From positions 80,004-144,003 of the forward strand of contig NZ_NVQF01000004.1 in assembly GCF_002592005.1 (NCBI RefSeq): a stretch of 64,000 bases of DNA, read 5' to 3'. The notes under the pieces are model-generated. The model did not search any database. It was not told where the DNA came from and saw nothing but the letters and a program-made list of their open reading frames with translations. Of the stretch, positions 17,458 through 25,980 are shown in pieces (position 1 is the first letter of the stretch; each line of letters starts with the position of its first letter). The DNA is from Mycolicibacterium palauense (GTDB lineage: Bacteria; Actinomycetota; Actinomycetes; Mycobacteriales; Mycobacteriaceae). The position numbers and the translations under genes are program-made.

Positions 17458-17841
17458 CTAGTTCGCTACACGCAGTACCGGGCAGCGCGCCGCAGTGACC
17501 GCGCTGAGCTTCGCATCAGCGGTGACCACCGCACAGTCGAGCGCTTCGGCTAGCGCCACATACGACGCGGCGGCGGTGTCGAGGACCTCCCGTAGCTCCC
17601 ACACCCGCGTCAGCAGCCCACGGCCGCTGACGCGCCGGACCCCCAGGCCCCGCCACGCCACGAACGCGGCCTGCGCCGCACCCTCGTCGATTCGGCCATG
17701 AACCAAACAGCCTCGCAGGCCGTTGACCACCTCGACGTCGATCACCTCAGGTGCCCACACCCGCTCGGCGGCCAGGCGTTCACGAGCCTGACCGTCGTTG
17801 AGCAGAGCGGCCACCGCCGCCGAAGCGTCCATGACGATCAT
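17458..17841 (-). CDS. vapC: Second VapC toxin, PIN-domain RNase
   Basis: A 127-residue PIN protein with the four acidic residues in place: D5 (IVMDASAAV), E37 (IDVEVVNGLR), D88 (VLDTAAASYVALAEAL) and D109 (VVTADAKLS). Length and motif layout are typical of mycobacterial VapC RNases. The ATG at 17841 overlaps the antitoxin stop (ATGA). Confidence 0.9.
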   Translation of the reverse strand: MIVMDASAAVAALLNDGQARERLAAERVWAPEVIDVEVVNGLRGCLVHGRIDEGAAQAAFVAWRGLGVRRVSGRGLLTRVWELREVLDTAAASYVALAEALDCAVVTADAKLSAVTAARCPVLRVAN

Positions 17842-18059
17842 GTCCCCGCGCGACCTTCATCGACCGCGGCAATGATCTCCTCGGCGGCGACACCGAGGTC
17901 CGGCAACGCGGCCAGCAGGTCGGCGTTGTCGGCACGTCGAGACGATTCAGCCAGCTCCCGCGCGGCGTAGGCGTTCACCGAGATGCGCTCTCGGGCCGCT
18001 AGGAGCGCGAGCCGGTCTGCGACGTCTTGAGGGACGTCTCGTAGGTAAACAGTCGCCAT
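17838..18059 (-). CDS. vapB: Second VapB antitoxin, ribbon-helix-helix type
   Basis: A 73-residue antitoxin. The N-terminus MATVYLRDVPQDVADRLALL, followed by RISVNAYAARELAES, is the FitA/VapB-like ribbon-helix-helix DNA-binding part; the acidic C-terminus (AAEEIIAAVDEGRAG) should bind the toxin. The fold differs from the Phd-like VapB at 181, so the pairs are not recent duplicates. The ATG directly abuts the operator, pointing to a leaderless mRNA. Confidence 0.85.
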   Translation of the reverse strand: MATVYLRDVPQDVADRLALLAARERISVNAYAARELAESSRRADNADLLAALPDLGVAAEEIIAAVDEGRAGT

Positions 18060-18085
18060 GTTGCACAATGCTAGCAGAATGCAAC
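18060..18085. promoter_or_regulatory. Inverted-repeat operator of the second VapBC pair
   Basis: GTTGCA and TGCAAC form an inverted repeat 14 nt apart directly upstream of the vapB ATG, with GCTAGC in the centre. A site of this kind normally binds the VapBC complex for autoregulation. Confidence 0.55.
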
Positions 18086-18160
18086 GCTACTGTTAGGTGA
18101 GCGGCACCACCGCCCGCTCCCCTGACCATGCGGAGCCGAGCTTCTCGCTAGCAGTCCCCA

Positions 18161-19585
18161 TCATCGCCCTCTTGCCGTAGCTGTTCGCCGGGCATCTCCG
18201 CGATCGGCGGCATGTCTGTGTCGCTCACCATCGCCAACAGTGTTCGTGCTCGTTGGCGCGGCAGTGTCTTCGCCGCCAACGGCACCCGCCGCGCCCTGTT
18301 CGCGAGAGGAGTGCTCTTCTGGACGCTCTGCGCCGGGGTCGGTGTCTGCGACCTGGCTCGACGCTCCCTCGTCAGTGGCGGTCGGCGTCTCGTCGGCTGT
18401 TAGGTCGATCCCCTCGGCGGTCTCGGTAGCAGCCTCCTGGCTAGTCCCATCATCAGCGCTCTCCCCATCGGGGGCGTCCTCGTCGAGAGCGTGGCCGCCA
18501 ACGCTGACAGGGCCGTCGTTGAGTTCGTTGTGCTCGATCGTGTCGGTGCCGACCGTCTCGACGCTACCCGCACTCTCGTCGAGTTCGGTCGACTGCGCTA
18601 TAGGCGCCGGCTCGGGCGAAGTTGCACTGACAGGCGCTGCCCCCGCTTCCGCGGCTTCGTTCCCTGGCTCCTGCGTCTGGGGCAGCGCATCGGCTTGTTC
18701 CTGACTCGATGGCCGGTCGTAGGCTGCTTCCACTCGTCGCCGGAGGGGGTCGTTGAGGATGTCGGCGACCCAGCCCAGCCCGACGGCGCGCAGGGGATCG
18801 AGGAGGGGAAGTTCCTGGGTGGGCACCATCTTGTAGTTGATTCCGTCGGCTGACCACTCGATCATGGCTGGGTCATCGGGGTCGATGTCCATGTAGCCCT
18901 CGGAGTGGATGGAGAACATTCCGTAGACAGCGTTGGCGACCGCCAACGGGTACCACCGCTGCGGGAAGTCGGCCCACCCGTCGTATTGGATCCAAAGTTC
19001 GGTGACGTCAAAACCGGTGTTGGTGGGCACTTTCGGGGTCCAGGGCACCCCGTAGGTGTTCTCGGGGTCGGCGAGGAGAAGTAGCGAGGTGCTCCCCGGG
19101 TCGACCGTGGTGGTGGGTGCGTAGTTACGTAGCCAGAAGCCGACGGCCTGGCTGCCTTGTGAACGCGACATGACCAGCGTGACCCCAGGATCGTTGGTCA
19201 GAGCACGGTCCAGCGCGGCCGCCCCGTCCGCGATCGAGCCATCCTCACCGAAGACGCCATCGATGTGCGAGGAGTCCAGCGCCGCCGGGTAGTCCACCTG
19301 GACGCAGGTGCTGGGCGCCTCGCACAGCGCCCCTTGTAACGAGTAACGCGTGGTCTCATACCGGTTGTAGTTCAACGGTTCTAGCGTGTAGACGGTCGTC
19401 GGACCCACAGGGATGACAACCTGACCTGACGCCTGCGGCGCGGGAGCACTCACGGCCAAGGCCACCACACAGATCGCTGCGGCGACCGACGCCGGAATCG
19501 ATCGGCTCCAACGGCAACGACGGCCTGGCTGACCCGCGGTTCGAGTGACCGCGACGCGGCGCTCAAACAGACTTCTCGTGGACAT
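18161..19585 (-). CDS. Exported PE-PPE-type serine hydrolase
   Basis: A 474-residue exported protein. A basic N-terminus precedes a hydrophobic segment ending PAPQASG (about residues 30-54). Residues ~60-280 fit the PE-PPE alpha/beta-hydrolase domain: TTVYTLEPLNYNRYETTRY, the nucleophile region VMSRSQGSQAVGFWL, LLLADPENTYGVPW and AVANAVYGMFSIHSEGY with a histidine candidate. Related mycobacterial proteins are esterases or lipases of the envelope. The last ~190 residues are an acidic Glu/Ala/Thr-rich tail of low complexity. Divergent from the double-HTH regulator. Confidence 0.75.
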   Translation of the reverse strand: MSTRSLFERRVAVTRTAGQPGRRCRWSRSIPASVAAAICVVALAVSAPAPQASGQVVIPVGPTTVYTLEPLNYNRYETTRYSLQGALCEAPSTCVQVDYPAALDSSHIDGVFGEDGSIADGAAALDRALTNDPGVTLVMSRSQGSQAVGFWLRNYAPTTTVDPGSTSLLLLADPENTYGVPWTPKVPTNTGFDVTELWIQYDGWADFPQRWYPLAVANAVYGMFSIHSEGYMDIDPDDPAMIEWSADGINYKMVPTQELPLLDPLRAVGLGWVADILNDPLRRRVEAAYDRPSSQEQADALPQTQEPGNEAAEAGAAPVSATSPEPAPIAQSTELDESAGSVETVGTDTIEHNELNDGPVSVGGHALDEDAPDGESADDGTSQEAATETAEGIDLTADETPTATDEGASSQVADTDPGAERPEEHSSREQGAAGAVGGEDTAAPTSTNTVGDGERHRHAADRGDARRTATARGR

Positions 19586-19646
19586 GAAGCGGGTCCCTCT
19601 CTGCTGCTACCACCTACCGATCGGGTGGGTTGGGCACCACAGAGTC

Positions 19647-19672
19647 TACGTTATGATCCTACGTTATGATCC
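19647..19672. promoter_or_regulatory. Tandem 13-bp repeat in a divergent promoter
   Basis: TACGTTATGATCC occurs twice back to back. The site lies between the divergent PE-PPE hydrolase and double-HTH regulator genes. Head-to-tail AT-rich sites with about one helical turn spacing suit a regulator, most simply the adjacent one. Confidence 0.65.
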
Positions 19673-19746
19673 TCTCGCTAGAGGGAAGTCCTGGGTATCA
19701 GCAACGCTGGTCTCGCAATGCGGACGACACCCCAGGGAAGCCGCGC

Positions 19747-20193
19747 ATGACACGGAAAGTCATGCGTGGCTTTGACCGCGCCAAACTCACCCAGGCCCGC
19801 ATCGCCAAGAACCTCAGCGTCGCCGACCTCGCGCGACTGACAGGCATCAGCGTTTCCGCGCTTCACAAATGGGAAGCCGGCCAGGCGACACCGCAGATCG
19901 ACTTCCTCGTGCGGATCATGGCCACGCTGAAGACCCCCATCGACCAGGTCGTCACCATCGATCCCGCTGACCGCTACCCAGGCGACTGGCGCGTCATCCG
20001 CGGCCTCACACAGCCACAACTGGCCGCCGCTGCACGTATCGCCACCTCAACCCTGCGCGGCATCGAACGCGGCGAAAAAGGCCTCTCCGACGCCAACGCC
20101 GAAACCCTCGCGCAGATCCTCGGCATCTCCACCGCCGAGTACCGCCAAGCCTATGAACACGCCCGCCAGCGCCCGCCCGGCACCACCGCATAA
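19747..20193 (+). CDS. Regulator with two XRE-type HTH domains
   Basis: A 148-residue protein with two Xre/Cro helix-turn-helix domains: residues ~14-70 (LTQARIAKNLSVADLARLTG, VSALHKWEAGQATPQIDFLV) and ~78-135 (WRVIRGLTQPQLAAAARIAT, TLRGIERGEKGLSDANAETL). The upstream tandem repeat is a candidate operator, one half-site per HTH. The ATG at 19747 has AGGGAAG upstream; an ATG five codons later is possible. It probably controls itself and the divergent exported hydrolase. Confidence 0.8.
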   Translation: MTRKVMRGFDRAKLTQARIAKNLSVADLARLTGISVSALHKWEAGQATPQIDFLVRIMATLKTPIDQVVTIDPADRYPGDWRVIRGLTQPQLAAAARIATSTLRGIERGEKGLSDANAETLAQILGISTAEYRQAYEHARQRPPGTTA

Positions 20194-20250
20194 CACTGAC
20201 GCGTCCGGGACCCCAGATCGACTCCTTCCCCGTCGCGAGGAAGGCGCTGG

Positions 20251-21132
20251 TCAACTTGCGGTCGGCTCGATCGCAGTCGTTGCCGGAACCGCCGTGGTGG
20301 GCGTTCCGGGACTTTCGGCAGGAGCGGCAGCCGGCTGCTGCGTTGGGGCGGCAGGGACCGTCGCCTCGCCGAGGGCGGTGCCCTGACTGCCCTCGGACGC
20401 GGGCAACGGGGTCCCTTGGCTACCGGCAGTAGTCGGCAGCGGGGTGCCCTGACTTCCCTCAGCTACTGGCTCCGGTGTCGCTGCCACCGGGGTGCCCTGG
20501 CTACCTGTGGGCAGTTCGTCGGCGACTGCGGCGCCCTCAGCGCCCAGAAGTGGGGTCTCGGCCGCATCTTCGCCGCCCGCCCCAGCCGAGACCGACGGTG
20601 CGGCCTGGGTGCCCGCTGGAGGGCTCCACTGGCCGCTACCTGTGGGTGAGCCCACCGCCGGCGCCGGCGGTGGGGCAACCCATTGCGCGAGATCGGTGCC
20701 CATCGAGTTGTAGACCACCGTCTCCGGGGCGGGGCCGACCACATCGAAGTAGACCTTCCCCGACGTCTGCTCACCTTGGGCGAGCGCAGCCGGGTTCACA
20801 CCCTGCGGCGTCGCCACCCCGAACAACACCCGATACGTCTGGCCACTACGCGCCCGCGCGTTCAGGTTCGACACGATCGGCTGAACAGTCCCGCGGACCG
20901 CTGTATCGGTGGCGGTCGCCTCCCACAGCGTCCCGGCCACCCGGTAAGGGATGACGTCGGCGCTCGGCTTCAGATTCGTGACCGTCCAGGCCTGCACGAC
21001 ATCGCCGTTAACCAGCTCAGCGGGCTGACCGAAGGTGTGCACTACCGCGTCATCCGCGGCCGCGCTCGGCGCCCCGACCAGACCAAGGCACACCACAGCA
21101 GCCGAAGCGGCCACCAGATTCCGATTCCGCAT
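20251..21132 (-). CDS. Secreted MPT63-like (DUF1942) protein with a repeat-rich tail
   Basis: A 293-residue secreted protein. Residues 1-26 form a signal peptide. Residues ~27-150 match MPT63/DUF1942: VVQAWTVTNLKPSADVIPY, VAGTLWEATATDTAVRGTV, PIVSNLNARARSGQTYRVLF, QGEQTSGKVYFDVVGPAPE. MPT63 is a small immunoglobulin-like secreted antigen of mycobacteria. Unlike MPT63 it carries a ~130-residue Pro/Ala/Thr tail with four GSQGT units. A 24-nt GGTAAA double site lies upstream and recurs before another secreted-protein gene. Confidence 0.85.
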   Translation of the reverse strand: MRNRNLVAASAAVVCLGLVGAPSAAADDAVVHTFGQPAELVNGDVVQAWTVTNLKPSADVIPYRVAGTLWEATATDTAVRGTVQPIVSNLNARARSGQTYRVLFGVATPQGVNPAALAQGEQTSGKVYFDVVGPAPETVVYNSMGTDLAQWVAPPPAPAVGSPTGSGQWSPPAGTQAAPSVSAGAGGEDAAETPLLGAEGAAVADELPTGSQGTPVAATPEPVAEGSQGTPLPTTAGSQGTPLPASEGSQGTALGEATVPAAPTQQPAAAPAESPGTPTTAVPATTAIEPTAS

Positions 21133-21213
21133 TCAAATCCCCTGACTCGACATGGGCTACTTCAGCAAGCTAACAGCGCGAGGTGGGAAATCGGCCTGCC
21201 GCGCGGCACGAAA

Positions 21214-21237
21214 TTTACCGTGCTCGGGAAAATTACC
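21214..21237 (-). promoter_or_regulatory. 24-nt double GGTAAA site, copy 1
   Basis: On the minus strand GGTAATTTTCCC, six bases, then GGTAAA. The same arrangement and exact length recur at 32267-32290 upstream of another secreted-protein gene. It lies about 80 nt before the MPT63-like start. Confidence 0.5.
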
Positions 21238-21253
21238 GACAGACACACGCGGT

Positions 21254-21278
21254 CTATCAGGGCCGATGGCACGTCCCT
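21254..21278 (+). repeat. Dispersed 25-bp repeat, intergenic copy
   Basis: Plus-strand copy with 18 of 25 positions, core GGCCGATGGCACGTCCCT. It lies between divergent genes, not at a gene end. Confidence 0.5.
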
Positions 21279-21478
21279 CAACAAGCCGCGGTAACCCCGT
21301 TTCCTCGCCATAAGCTCGACCCAACACGTCGCCACTCCGGCACAGCACGTGCCGCTTGCAGCGGGAATATCGCCTCAAAGCCTTGTGTTGCACTGTGCTA
21401 GCATGGTGCTATCACACAGATATGACAGGAGTCCGGCCACTCCCGCACCGGACTAATTAGCACGGAAGGGGGCACGCC

Positions 21479-22111
21479 ATGGCACGAAATGCGCAGCTTG
21501 ACGCCCCGATCACCAGTGACGCAGCGATCCCGGAGCGCTACCATTCCCCCATGGAGGGAAATCGCCCGATCGCCGCGCCGCCCGGGCCCCCGCCCCAGTG
21601 GCCGCCCTATTACCCGCCTGCCAAGCCGGCACGGCGGTGGCTCCCCGTCGCCATCATCGTGGCGGCCATCATCATCGCTACCGCCGTCATCGCAGCTGTA
21701 CTCCTGAGCCGCGGACCCGACACCGCCGCACCGGCCGGCATCGGGGCGACCGCCGCTCAGAATGCGCCAGCAGAAGGTGTGGCGGCCGAGTCTTCCTCGA
21801 CCTGCAAGGCGTGGCGGACGACCAAGCCGGCGCTCGACGCTATCCCCGCCCTGCCCGCAGGATGGGATTGGAACACGCCGAATATCGACACATACGTTTC
21901 CAATCGGAATGCTGCGATCACAAAGGCGCTCGACCTGTTCGAGCCGAAGATCGCCGATACTCCGCCGGATGTGGCTGCTGCGGCCAGAAACTACGTGACG
22001 GCGAAGCGCACCGAAGTGCGGATGCTGGCCGATAAGACCTTTACGTCCGCAGATGCCGTCACGGTCAATGCCGCCTCGGCCGAGATGAACCAGCTCTGCG
22101 CGACAGGCTAG
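21479..22111 (+). CDS. Membrane-anchored protein with Pro-rich N-terminus
   Basis: A 210-residue protein. A Pro-rich cytosolic part (APPGPPPQWPPYYPPAKPAR) is followed by one membrane helix (~54-77, WLPVAIIVAAIIIATAVIAA) and an external helical domain with two Cys (SSTCKAW and QLCATG) that could pair. This layout is common in mycobacterial proteins linked to secretion or envelope sensing. GGAAGGGGG precedes the ATG. It is nine bases upstream of a large Gly/Ala/Pro-rich gene and probably in one operon with it. Confidence 0.7.
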   Translation: MARNAQLDAPITSDAAIPERYHSPMEGNRPIAAPPGPPPQWPPYYPPAKPARRWLPVAIIVAAIIIATAVIAAVLLSRGPDTAAPAGIGATAAQNAPAEGVAAESSSTCKAWRTTKPALDAIPALPAGWDWNTPNIDTYVSNRNAAITKALDLFEPKIADTPPDVAAAARNYVTAKRTEVRMLADKTFTSADAVTVNAASAEMNQLCATG

Positions 22112-22120
22112 GTCGGTGCG

Positions 22121-24661
22121 GTGACACCAATTCCACCTGGGCCTAATGCGGCCGAGATCCTGCAGGGACTGTGGGAGGAGTCGCTGGAGCCTGCAGATCT
22201 AACGCGACGATCGGTCGAGCTGACCAAGCTGTCTGCAAGTCTGCTGGCGGCATCCCAGGACGGCCAAGTGGGTGCGGTACAGCTGCTCAACTACGGCCAA
22301 GGCGGCCTTGCTGAGGTCATCTCCGCCTCCTGGGTCGAGTACTTCTTGAAAGTCGGTATCACCTCGGCCCAGGTAGGCGAGGCGGCAGCGTGCTTGTCCC
22401 AGTGGGCGGGGATTCTCGGTACGATGCACTTGAGTATGGCTGCTGTAGTCGCCGGTGCGGAGTCGCGAATAGCGATGCTGGAGTCTGCCCGTCCACTTCT
22501 CGAGTTCTTCGGCTATGACGTCCAGCAGCTTATTGATGAAGTGAAAACTGAGGCACAGCAGGCGATCCGGAACATTTCGGCGGCCGCCACGGGCGCACTA
22601 TCTGCAGTGCCGAGCTGGGCCAGCCAGCTCGGCCCCGGATCACTTCCCTCAAGCAGCCCCTCCTCATTGGGACCCGGCGAAGCCTCTCCCCTTGGCAACA
22701 CCTCGGGCGGCGGCAGCAGCGGCGCCTCGGGGCCCGGCGAGGCTACCCCCGCCGGCAACGCCACCGGCGGCGGGAGCAGCGGCGCCTCGGCGCCCGGCGA
22801 AGCTACCCCCGCCGGCAACGCCACCGGCGGCGGCAGCACCGTCGCCGCCTCGGGGCCCGGTCAGGCTGCCGTATCTCCCGCGGGACTCTCATCGACAGGT
22901 CCCGGATCTTCCGGGGCAGGTAGCGGCTCATTGCCATCGGGGTCCGCCGCCGGTGGGGGAAGTTCGGCGCCCGCTACTGGTGCGCCCATGACCACCTCAC
23001 CAGCGGCTTCGGCGGCCACTCCTTCTAATACTGGCGCTGCGCCATCGACTGGAAGCACGCCCGCCACGCCGAATATCTCCGGAGCGGAGGGGGCGTCCTC
23101 AGCCGGTTCGTCTTCGGGCGCTCCGTCTACCACTGGTGGTGCACAGCCGATTTCGCAGGCCTCGGCATCGACGACGCCTGGTGAAACGTCGGCTGGCGCA
23201 TCTGCTGCGCCGGCGGTTCACACAGCGGCGGCCTCGTCTACAGAGGCGGCTCCTGCCGCAGCTGTCGCTGGTCCTGTGTCGGCGGCGGCCGCGCCGGCAG
23301 CGGCAGCTCCGGCTGCTGCTGCGCCGATGTCGGCCGCACCATTGGCGTCGGCCGCCGCCCCTCTGGCTTCCGCAGCCGCGGGCGCCGTCCCTGCGCCGCC
23401 TCCTGCGCCGCCGCCAACGCCGTTAGCTCCCCTGTCGCCGGCAGCACCTGCCGGCGCGGTGCCCCCGCCACCGCCGACCATGGCGGCGCCTCCGCCGGCA
23501 GCTGGCGTACCGGCGACCGCAACGCCGGGCCCCGCACCGGCTCCCGCTCCCTCTCCTGCACCGAGTCACGGACCGGGCTCTGGGCCTGCACCCGGCGCAC
23601 ACACGGCCCCGCCGTCGTCGACGCCGGTGACCAATAACTCGTCGTCGCAGCAGAATCCGGATCCTTCTGTGCCGCCGTCGGCTGGTCCGGTCGGAGGCGG
23701 CGGTGTCAGCGGTCCTATCATCGCCCCGCTCAGCGCGTCCGATCCGTTGATCGCGCCGGCCATCTTCACTGCCCCTGTCAATCCCCTTGTGCTGCCTGAT
23801 GATCAGGATCTGGCCACTGTCCGCTATGTCGTCGAAGCTGCCGGCGGCGCGTCGGCGGTTCATTGGGCCGCCGGGATGGTCGTGACGAGCGGCCGCCGGC
23901 AGGTTGTGGTGACGTCGGACCGCGGCCGCGGCTGGGTCCCCGCTGAATCCTTCTTGCCCGCGGATGTGGTCATGCCGTGGTCACACGAGGAGTCCTCCCG
24001 CTGGGAGGGCACCCTGGATCCGGCGCGGGTCATCGCCGAGTACGCCGCCGCGGTCTGCGGACAGCTGACGGCCCTGGCGTCCACGATGTCCAGCGCCCCG
24101 GCCGTCACCGCCGGCCTGCCATGGGCTTACGTGGACGGCACCGTGAGCGCGCATCCGGAGCTTCTGAGCGGGCCGGTGGTCACCCGGTTCGAGTTGCAGG
24201 TGTCCGACGCGCGGCGTCGAGCGGTCAAGCACATCGTCGATCCGGTCAAGCAACGAGAACAGGTTCTGTGGCTGGCGTTCAGCGCCGACGAGAAGGCCGG
24301 CTCATCCTCCACTCGGCACAAGCTGCTGCAGCTGTGCAGCTCGAATCTCGGGCGGATCGATCAGCCCCGCTGGGTGTCGTCGTTGCCGTGGGAGCAGTTG
24401 GAAGAGGAGCACCACGATCTGTGCGTCCAGGAGCGCGCGGCCCGAGTCGACGTCCGTGACATTCCGCTCGGGCAGCTGGACACCGAGGGTGGTGCGTGCC
24501 GGCAGCTGCTGGCGCAGGCGTATGCCACAGAGGCTGCGCTGGCGATGCGGAACCCTGTCGCCCCACGGGCGTTGGCTGATGCGACCTACTCGTGGAGCAT
24601 GCTGCTCGATGTCCAGTCAGCTGAGCCGACGTCGGCGCCGCCGCAGCTCGCAGGACGTTAA
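22121..24661 (+). CDS. Large Gly/Ala/Pro-rich protein with DUF5632/DUF5631-like C-terminus
   Basis: An 846-residue protein from a GTG. Residues 1-150 are helical and reminiscent of ESX-type N-terminal domains. Residues ~165-545 are a Ser/Gly/Ala/Pro linker starting with three tandem 20-residue repeats. The C-terminus holds TVRYVVEAAGGASAVHWAAG with VTSDRGRGWVPAESFLPADV, resembling DUF5632, and PVKQREQVLWLAFSADE with LGRIDQPRWVSSLPWEQLEE, resembling DUF5631. These occur together in mycobacterial proteins. A secreted or surface role is inferred. Confidence 0.7.
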   Translation: MTPIPPGPNAAEILQGLWEESLEPADLTRRSVELTKLSASLLAASQDGQVGAVQLLNYGQGGLAEVISASWVEYFLKVGITSAQVGEAAACLSQWAGILGTMHLSMAAVVAGAESRIAMLESARPLLEFFGYDVQQLIDEVKTEAQQAIRNISAAATGALSAVPSWASQLGPGSLPSSSPSSLGPGEASPLGNTSGGGSSGASGPGEATPAGNATGGGSSGASAPGEATPAGNATGGGSTVAASGPGQAAVSPAGLSSTGPGSSGAGSGSLPSGSAAGGGSSAPATGAPMTTSPAASAATPSNTGAAPSTGSTPATPNISGAEGASSAGSSSGAPSTTGGAQPISQASASTTPGETSAGASAAPAVHTAAASSTEAAPAAAVAGPVSAAAAPAAAAPAAAAPMSAAPLASAAAPLASAAAGAVPAPPPAPPPTPLAPLSPAAPAGAVPPPPPTMAAPPPAAGVPATATPGPAPAPAPSPAPSHGPGSGPAPGAHTAPPSSTPVTNNSSSQQNPDPSVPPSAGPVGGGGVSGPIIAPLSASDPLIAPAIFTAPVNPLVLPDDQDLATVRYVVEAAGGASAVHWAAGMVVTSGRRQVVVTSDRGRGWVPAESFLPADVVMPWSHEESSRWEGTLDPARVIAEYAAAVCGQLTALASTMSSAPAVTAGLPWAYVDGTVSAHPELLSGPVVTRFELQVSDARRRAVKHIVDPVKQREQVLWLAFSADEKAGSSSTRHKLLQLCSSNLGRIDQPRWVSSLPWEQLEEEHHDLCVQERAARVDVRDIPLGQLDTEGGACRQLLAQAYATEAALAMRNPVAPRALADATYSWSMLLDVQSAEPTSAPPQLAGR
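22670..22852 (+). repeat. Three tandem ~60-bp coding repeats
   Basis: Units at 22670-22729, 22730-22789 and 22790-22852 encode GPGEASPLGNTSGGGSSGAS and two close variants (PGEATPAGNATGGGS). Such in-frame repeats can change copy number by slippage and vary linker length. Confidence 0.8.
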
Positions 24662-25213
24662 GTGGCCAGTGCCGCGCTGACGTGCGCCCTGCTGTCGTCG
24701 AAGTACTCCTCGCTGCTGGCTCTCCTGCGTGAGGAGACGGGCGGCGCTGATGTTGTACGCGTCGGTTCGGCCGAGGCGGACGAGCCGTACCCTGCGCGGG
24801 TGCTGGGCCCCGACGAGCTGCCGGGCCCGCCGCCGGCACGGTACGTCATCGAATGCCGACTCAGCGATGGTCACCTGCTGCACGTGTCCGATCACCGCGG
24901 GTTCGGGCTGAGGAAGCTGGCTCGCCCAGCGGTTGCGCCGGATGACTGGATCATCGAACTCTGGTCGGGCCGAGACGATTACGCATTTGGGCTCATCGAC
25001 ACCGCCGCCTGCAGCGAACGCTGCGTTGCCGGCCTCTTGGATGCCGTGCGGGACGTCCTGCGGGTGCAGGGTATGCGTGTCGCGAGTTCAGCTCAAGGGC
25101 GCGGCGGCGCAAGCGGCGACGGCGGCGTTCTTCTCGCTGACGGTGATCGGCAGCTCGTACTTGACCATGATGGTCAGGTAGTCAACGGCGAAGGGGCACC
25201 GGGCTTGTGGTAG
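24662..25213 (+). CDS. Unknown protein following the Gly/Ala/Pro-rich gene
   Basis: A 183-residue protein, GTG start one base after the preceding stop. It contains VRVGSAEADEPYPARVLGPD, ARYVIECRLSDGHLLHVSDH and RKLARPAVAPDDWIIELWSG. Family not recognised. The last ~42 codons overlap the oppositely transcribed HNH nuclease gene by about 125 bp, unusually long, so the true end may be altered by a mutation. Confidence 0.6.
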   Translation: MASAALTCALLSSKYSSLLALLREETGGADVVRVGSAEADEPYPARVLGPDELPGPPPARYVIECRLSDGHLLHVSDHRGFGLRKLARPAVAPDDWIIELWSGRDDYAFGLIDTAACSERCVAGLLDAVRDVLRVQGMRVASSAQGRGGASGDGGVLLADGDRQLVLDHDGQVVNGEGAPGLW

Positions 25214-25786
25214 CTCGGGACTCCACTCGTCCAACGATTTGTCGCTCTTGTCGCGGTTCACTCGGGATGACAGCGCGCGCAGTTCGATGGGGTCGTTGGC
25301 GAAGATCTGACGCTTGCGTGAATCCCATTGCCAGGCACCGGCATTCCAGACGTGGTGAAGGGCCACGGTGTGATCGACTTGGACGTCGCTCAGGTCGACT
25401 CGCTCGCCGCTGTAGGGGTCTTGGAGCCAACCCGCGATCACTTTGCAGTTTCGGGTGCCGCGCTTAAAGCGCACATCGTGTAATTGGTTGGAAATTACCC
25501 TGTTCCGAGTATCACAACCCGAAAAATCGCTGGGATCGTTCCACGCGGGTCCGAACGAACAGGCGTCACCTTTCTTGCAGCTGCGCTCGTAGCCGGGCAC
25601 GTCGTCGATACGGTCGACTACCTTGACCTGATCGAGCAGTGAGGCCAGATCTCCAGTCGCCTCGGGGGCGGCGATCGCCACGGTGTCACCGCGGTGGCCG
25701 AGGTCGAAGCTCGGGTTCAGCCAGGCCCCGATTGCGATCGCCGCACCCATGAGGACTACTGCGCCGCTCCTCCGCTTGAACCGCAT
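25088..25786 (-). CDS. Secreted HNH nuclease (DUF1524/GmrSD C-terminal type)
   Basis: A 232-residue protein with an N-terminal membrane or signal segment (VVLMGAAIAIGAWL). The nuclease core is VQVDHTVALHHVWNAGAW (D138, H139), FANDPIELRALSS (N164) and NRDKSDKSLDEW, the standard D-H...N...N-x-x-K layout of secreted actinobacterial HNH nucleases. Six Cys may form disulphides outside the cell. ATG at 25786 with GGGAGG upstream. A role in extracellular DNA degradation is likely. Confidence 0.85.
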   Translation of the reverse strand: MRFKRRSGAVVLMGAAIAIGAWLNPSFDLGHRGDTVAIAAPEATGDLASLLDQVKVVDRIDDVPGYERSCKKGDACSFGPAWNDPSDFSGCDTRNRVISNQLHDVRFKRGTRNCKVIAGWLQDPYSGERVDLSDVQVDHTVALHHVWNAGAWQWDSRKRQIFANDPIELRALSSRVNRDKSDKSLDEWSPELPQARCPFAVDYLTIMVKYELPITVSEKNAAVAACAAAPLS

Positions 25787-25904
25787 GCCATGCCTCCCGA
25801 TACCGTGTTCTGCCCGCTCAGCCTATCCGCGCATTCCGACAATTCCGGCTGCGCCGACGCATGAATTAGTCTGGTGCATAAGGTGTTTAGGCGATTATCG
25901 GGTG

Positions 25905-25930
25905 TGACCTCGACTGACGACGCGTCCCCC
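25905..25930 (+). repeat. Dispersed 25-bp repeat, intergenic copy
   Basis: Plus-strand copy with TGACC at one end and GACGCGTCCCC at the other, 17 of 25 positions. It matches the copy inside the ATPase gene at 38472-38496 better than the consensus. Confidence 0.45.
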
Positions 25931-25980
25931 GCCCGACACCGTGTTATAGAACCGCGCCACGGCATGGCAACGTCCGCTCA

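Larger units (their letters stand above)
21133..21478. other. Divergent intergenic region between two envelope-protein genes
   Basis: About 345 bp without a gene, between the MPT63-like gene and the membrane protein at 21479. It contains the 24-nt GGTAAA site, one copy of the dispersed repeat, and TTGCAC with GCTAGCATGGTGCTA near 21387-21410 as a likely promoter for the rightward genes. Confidence 0.5.
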
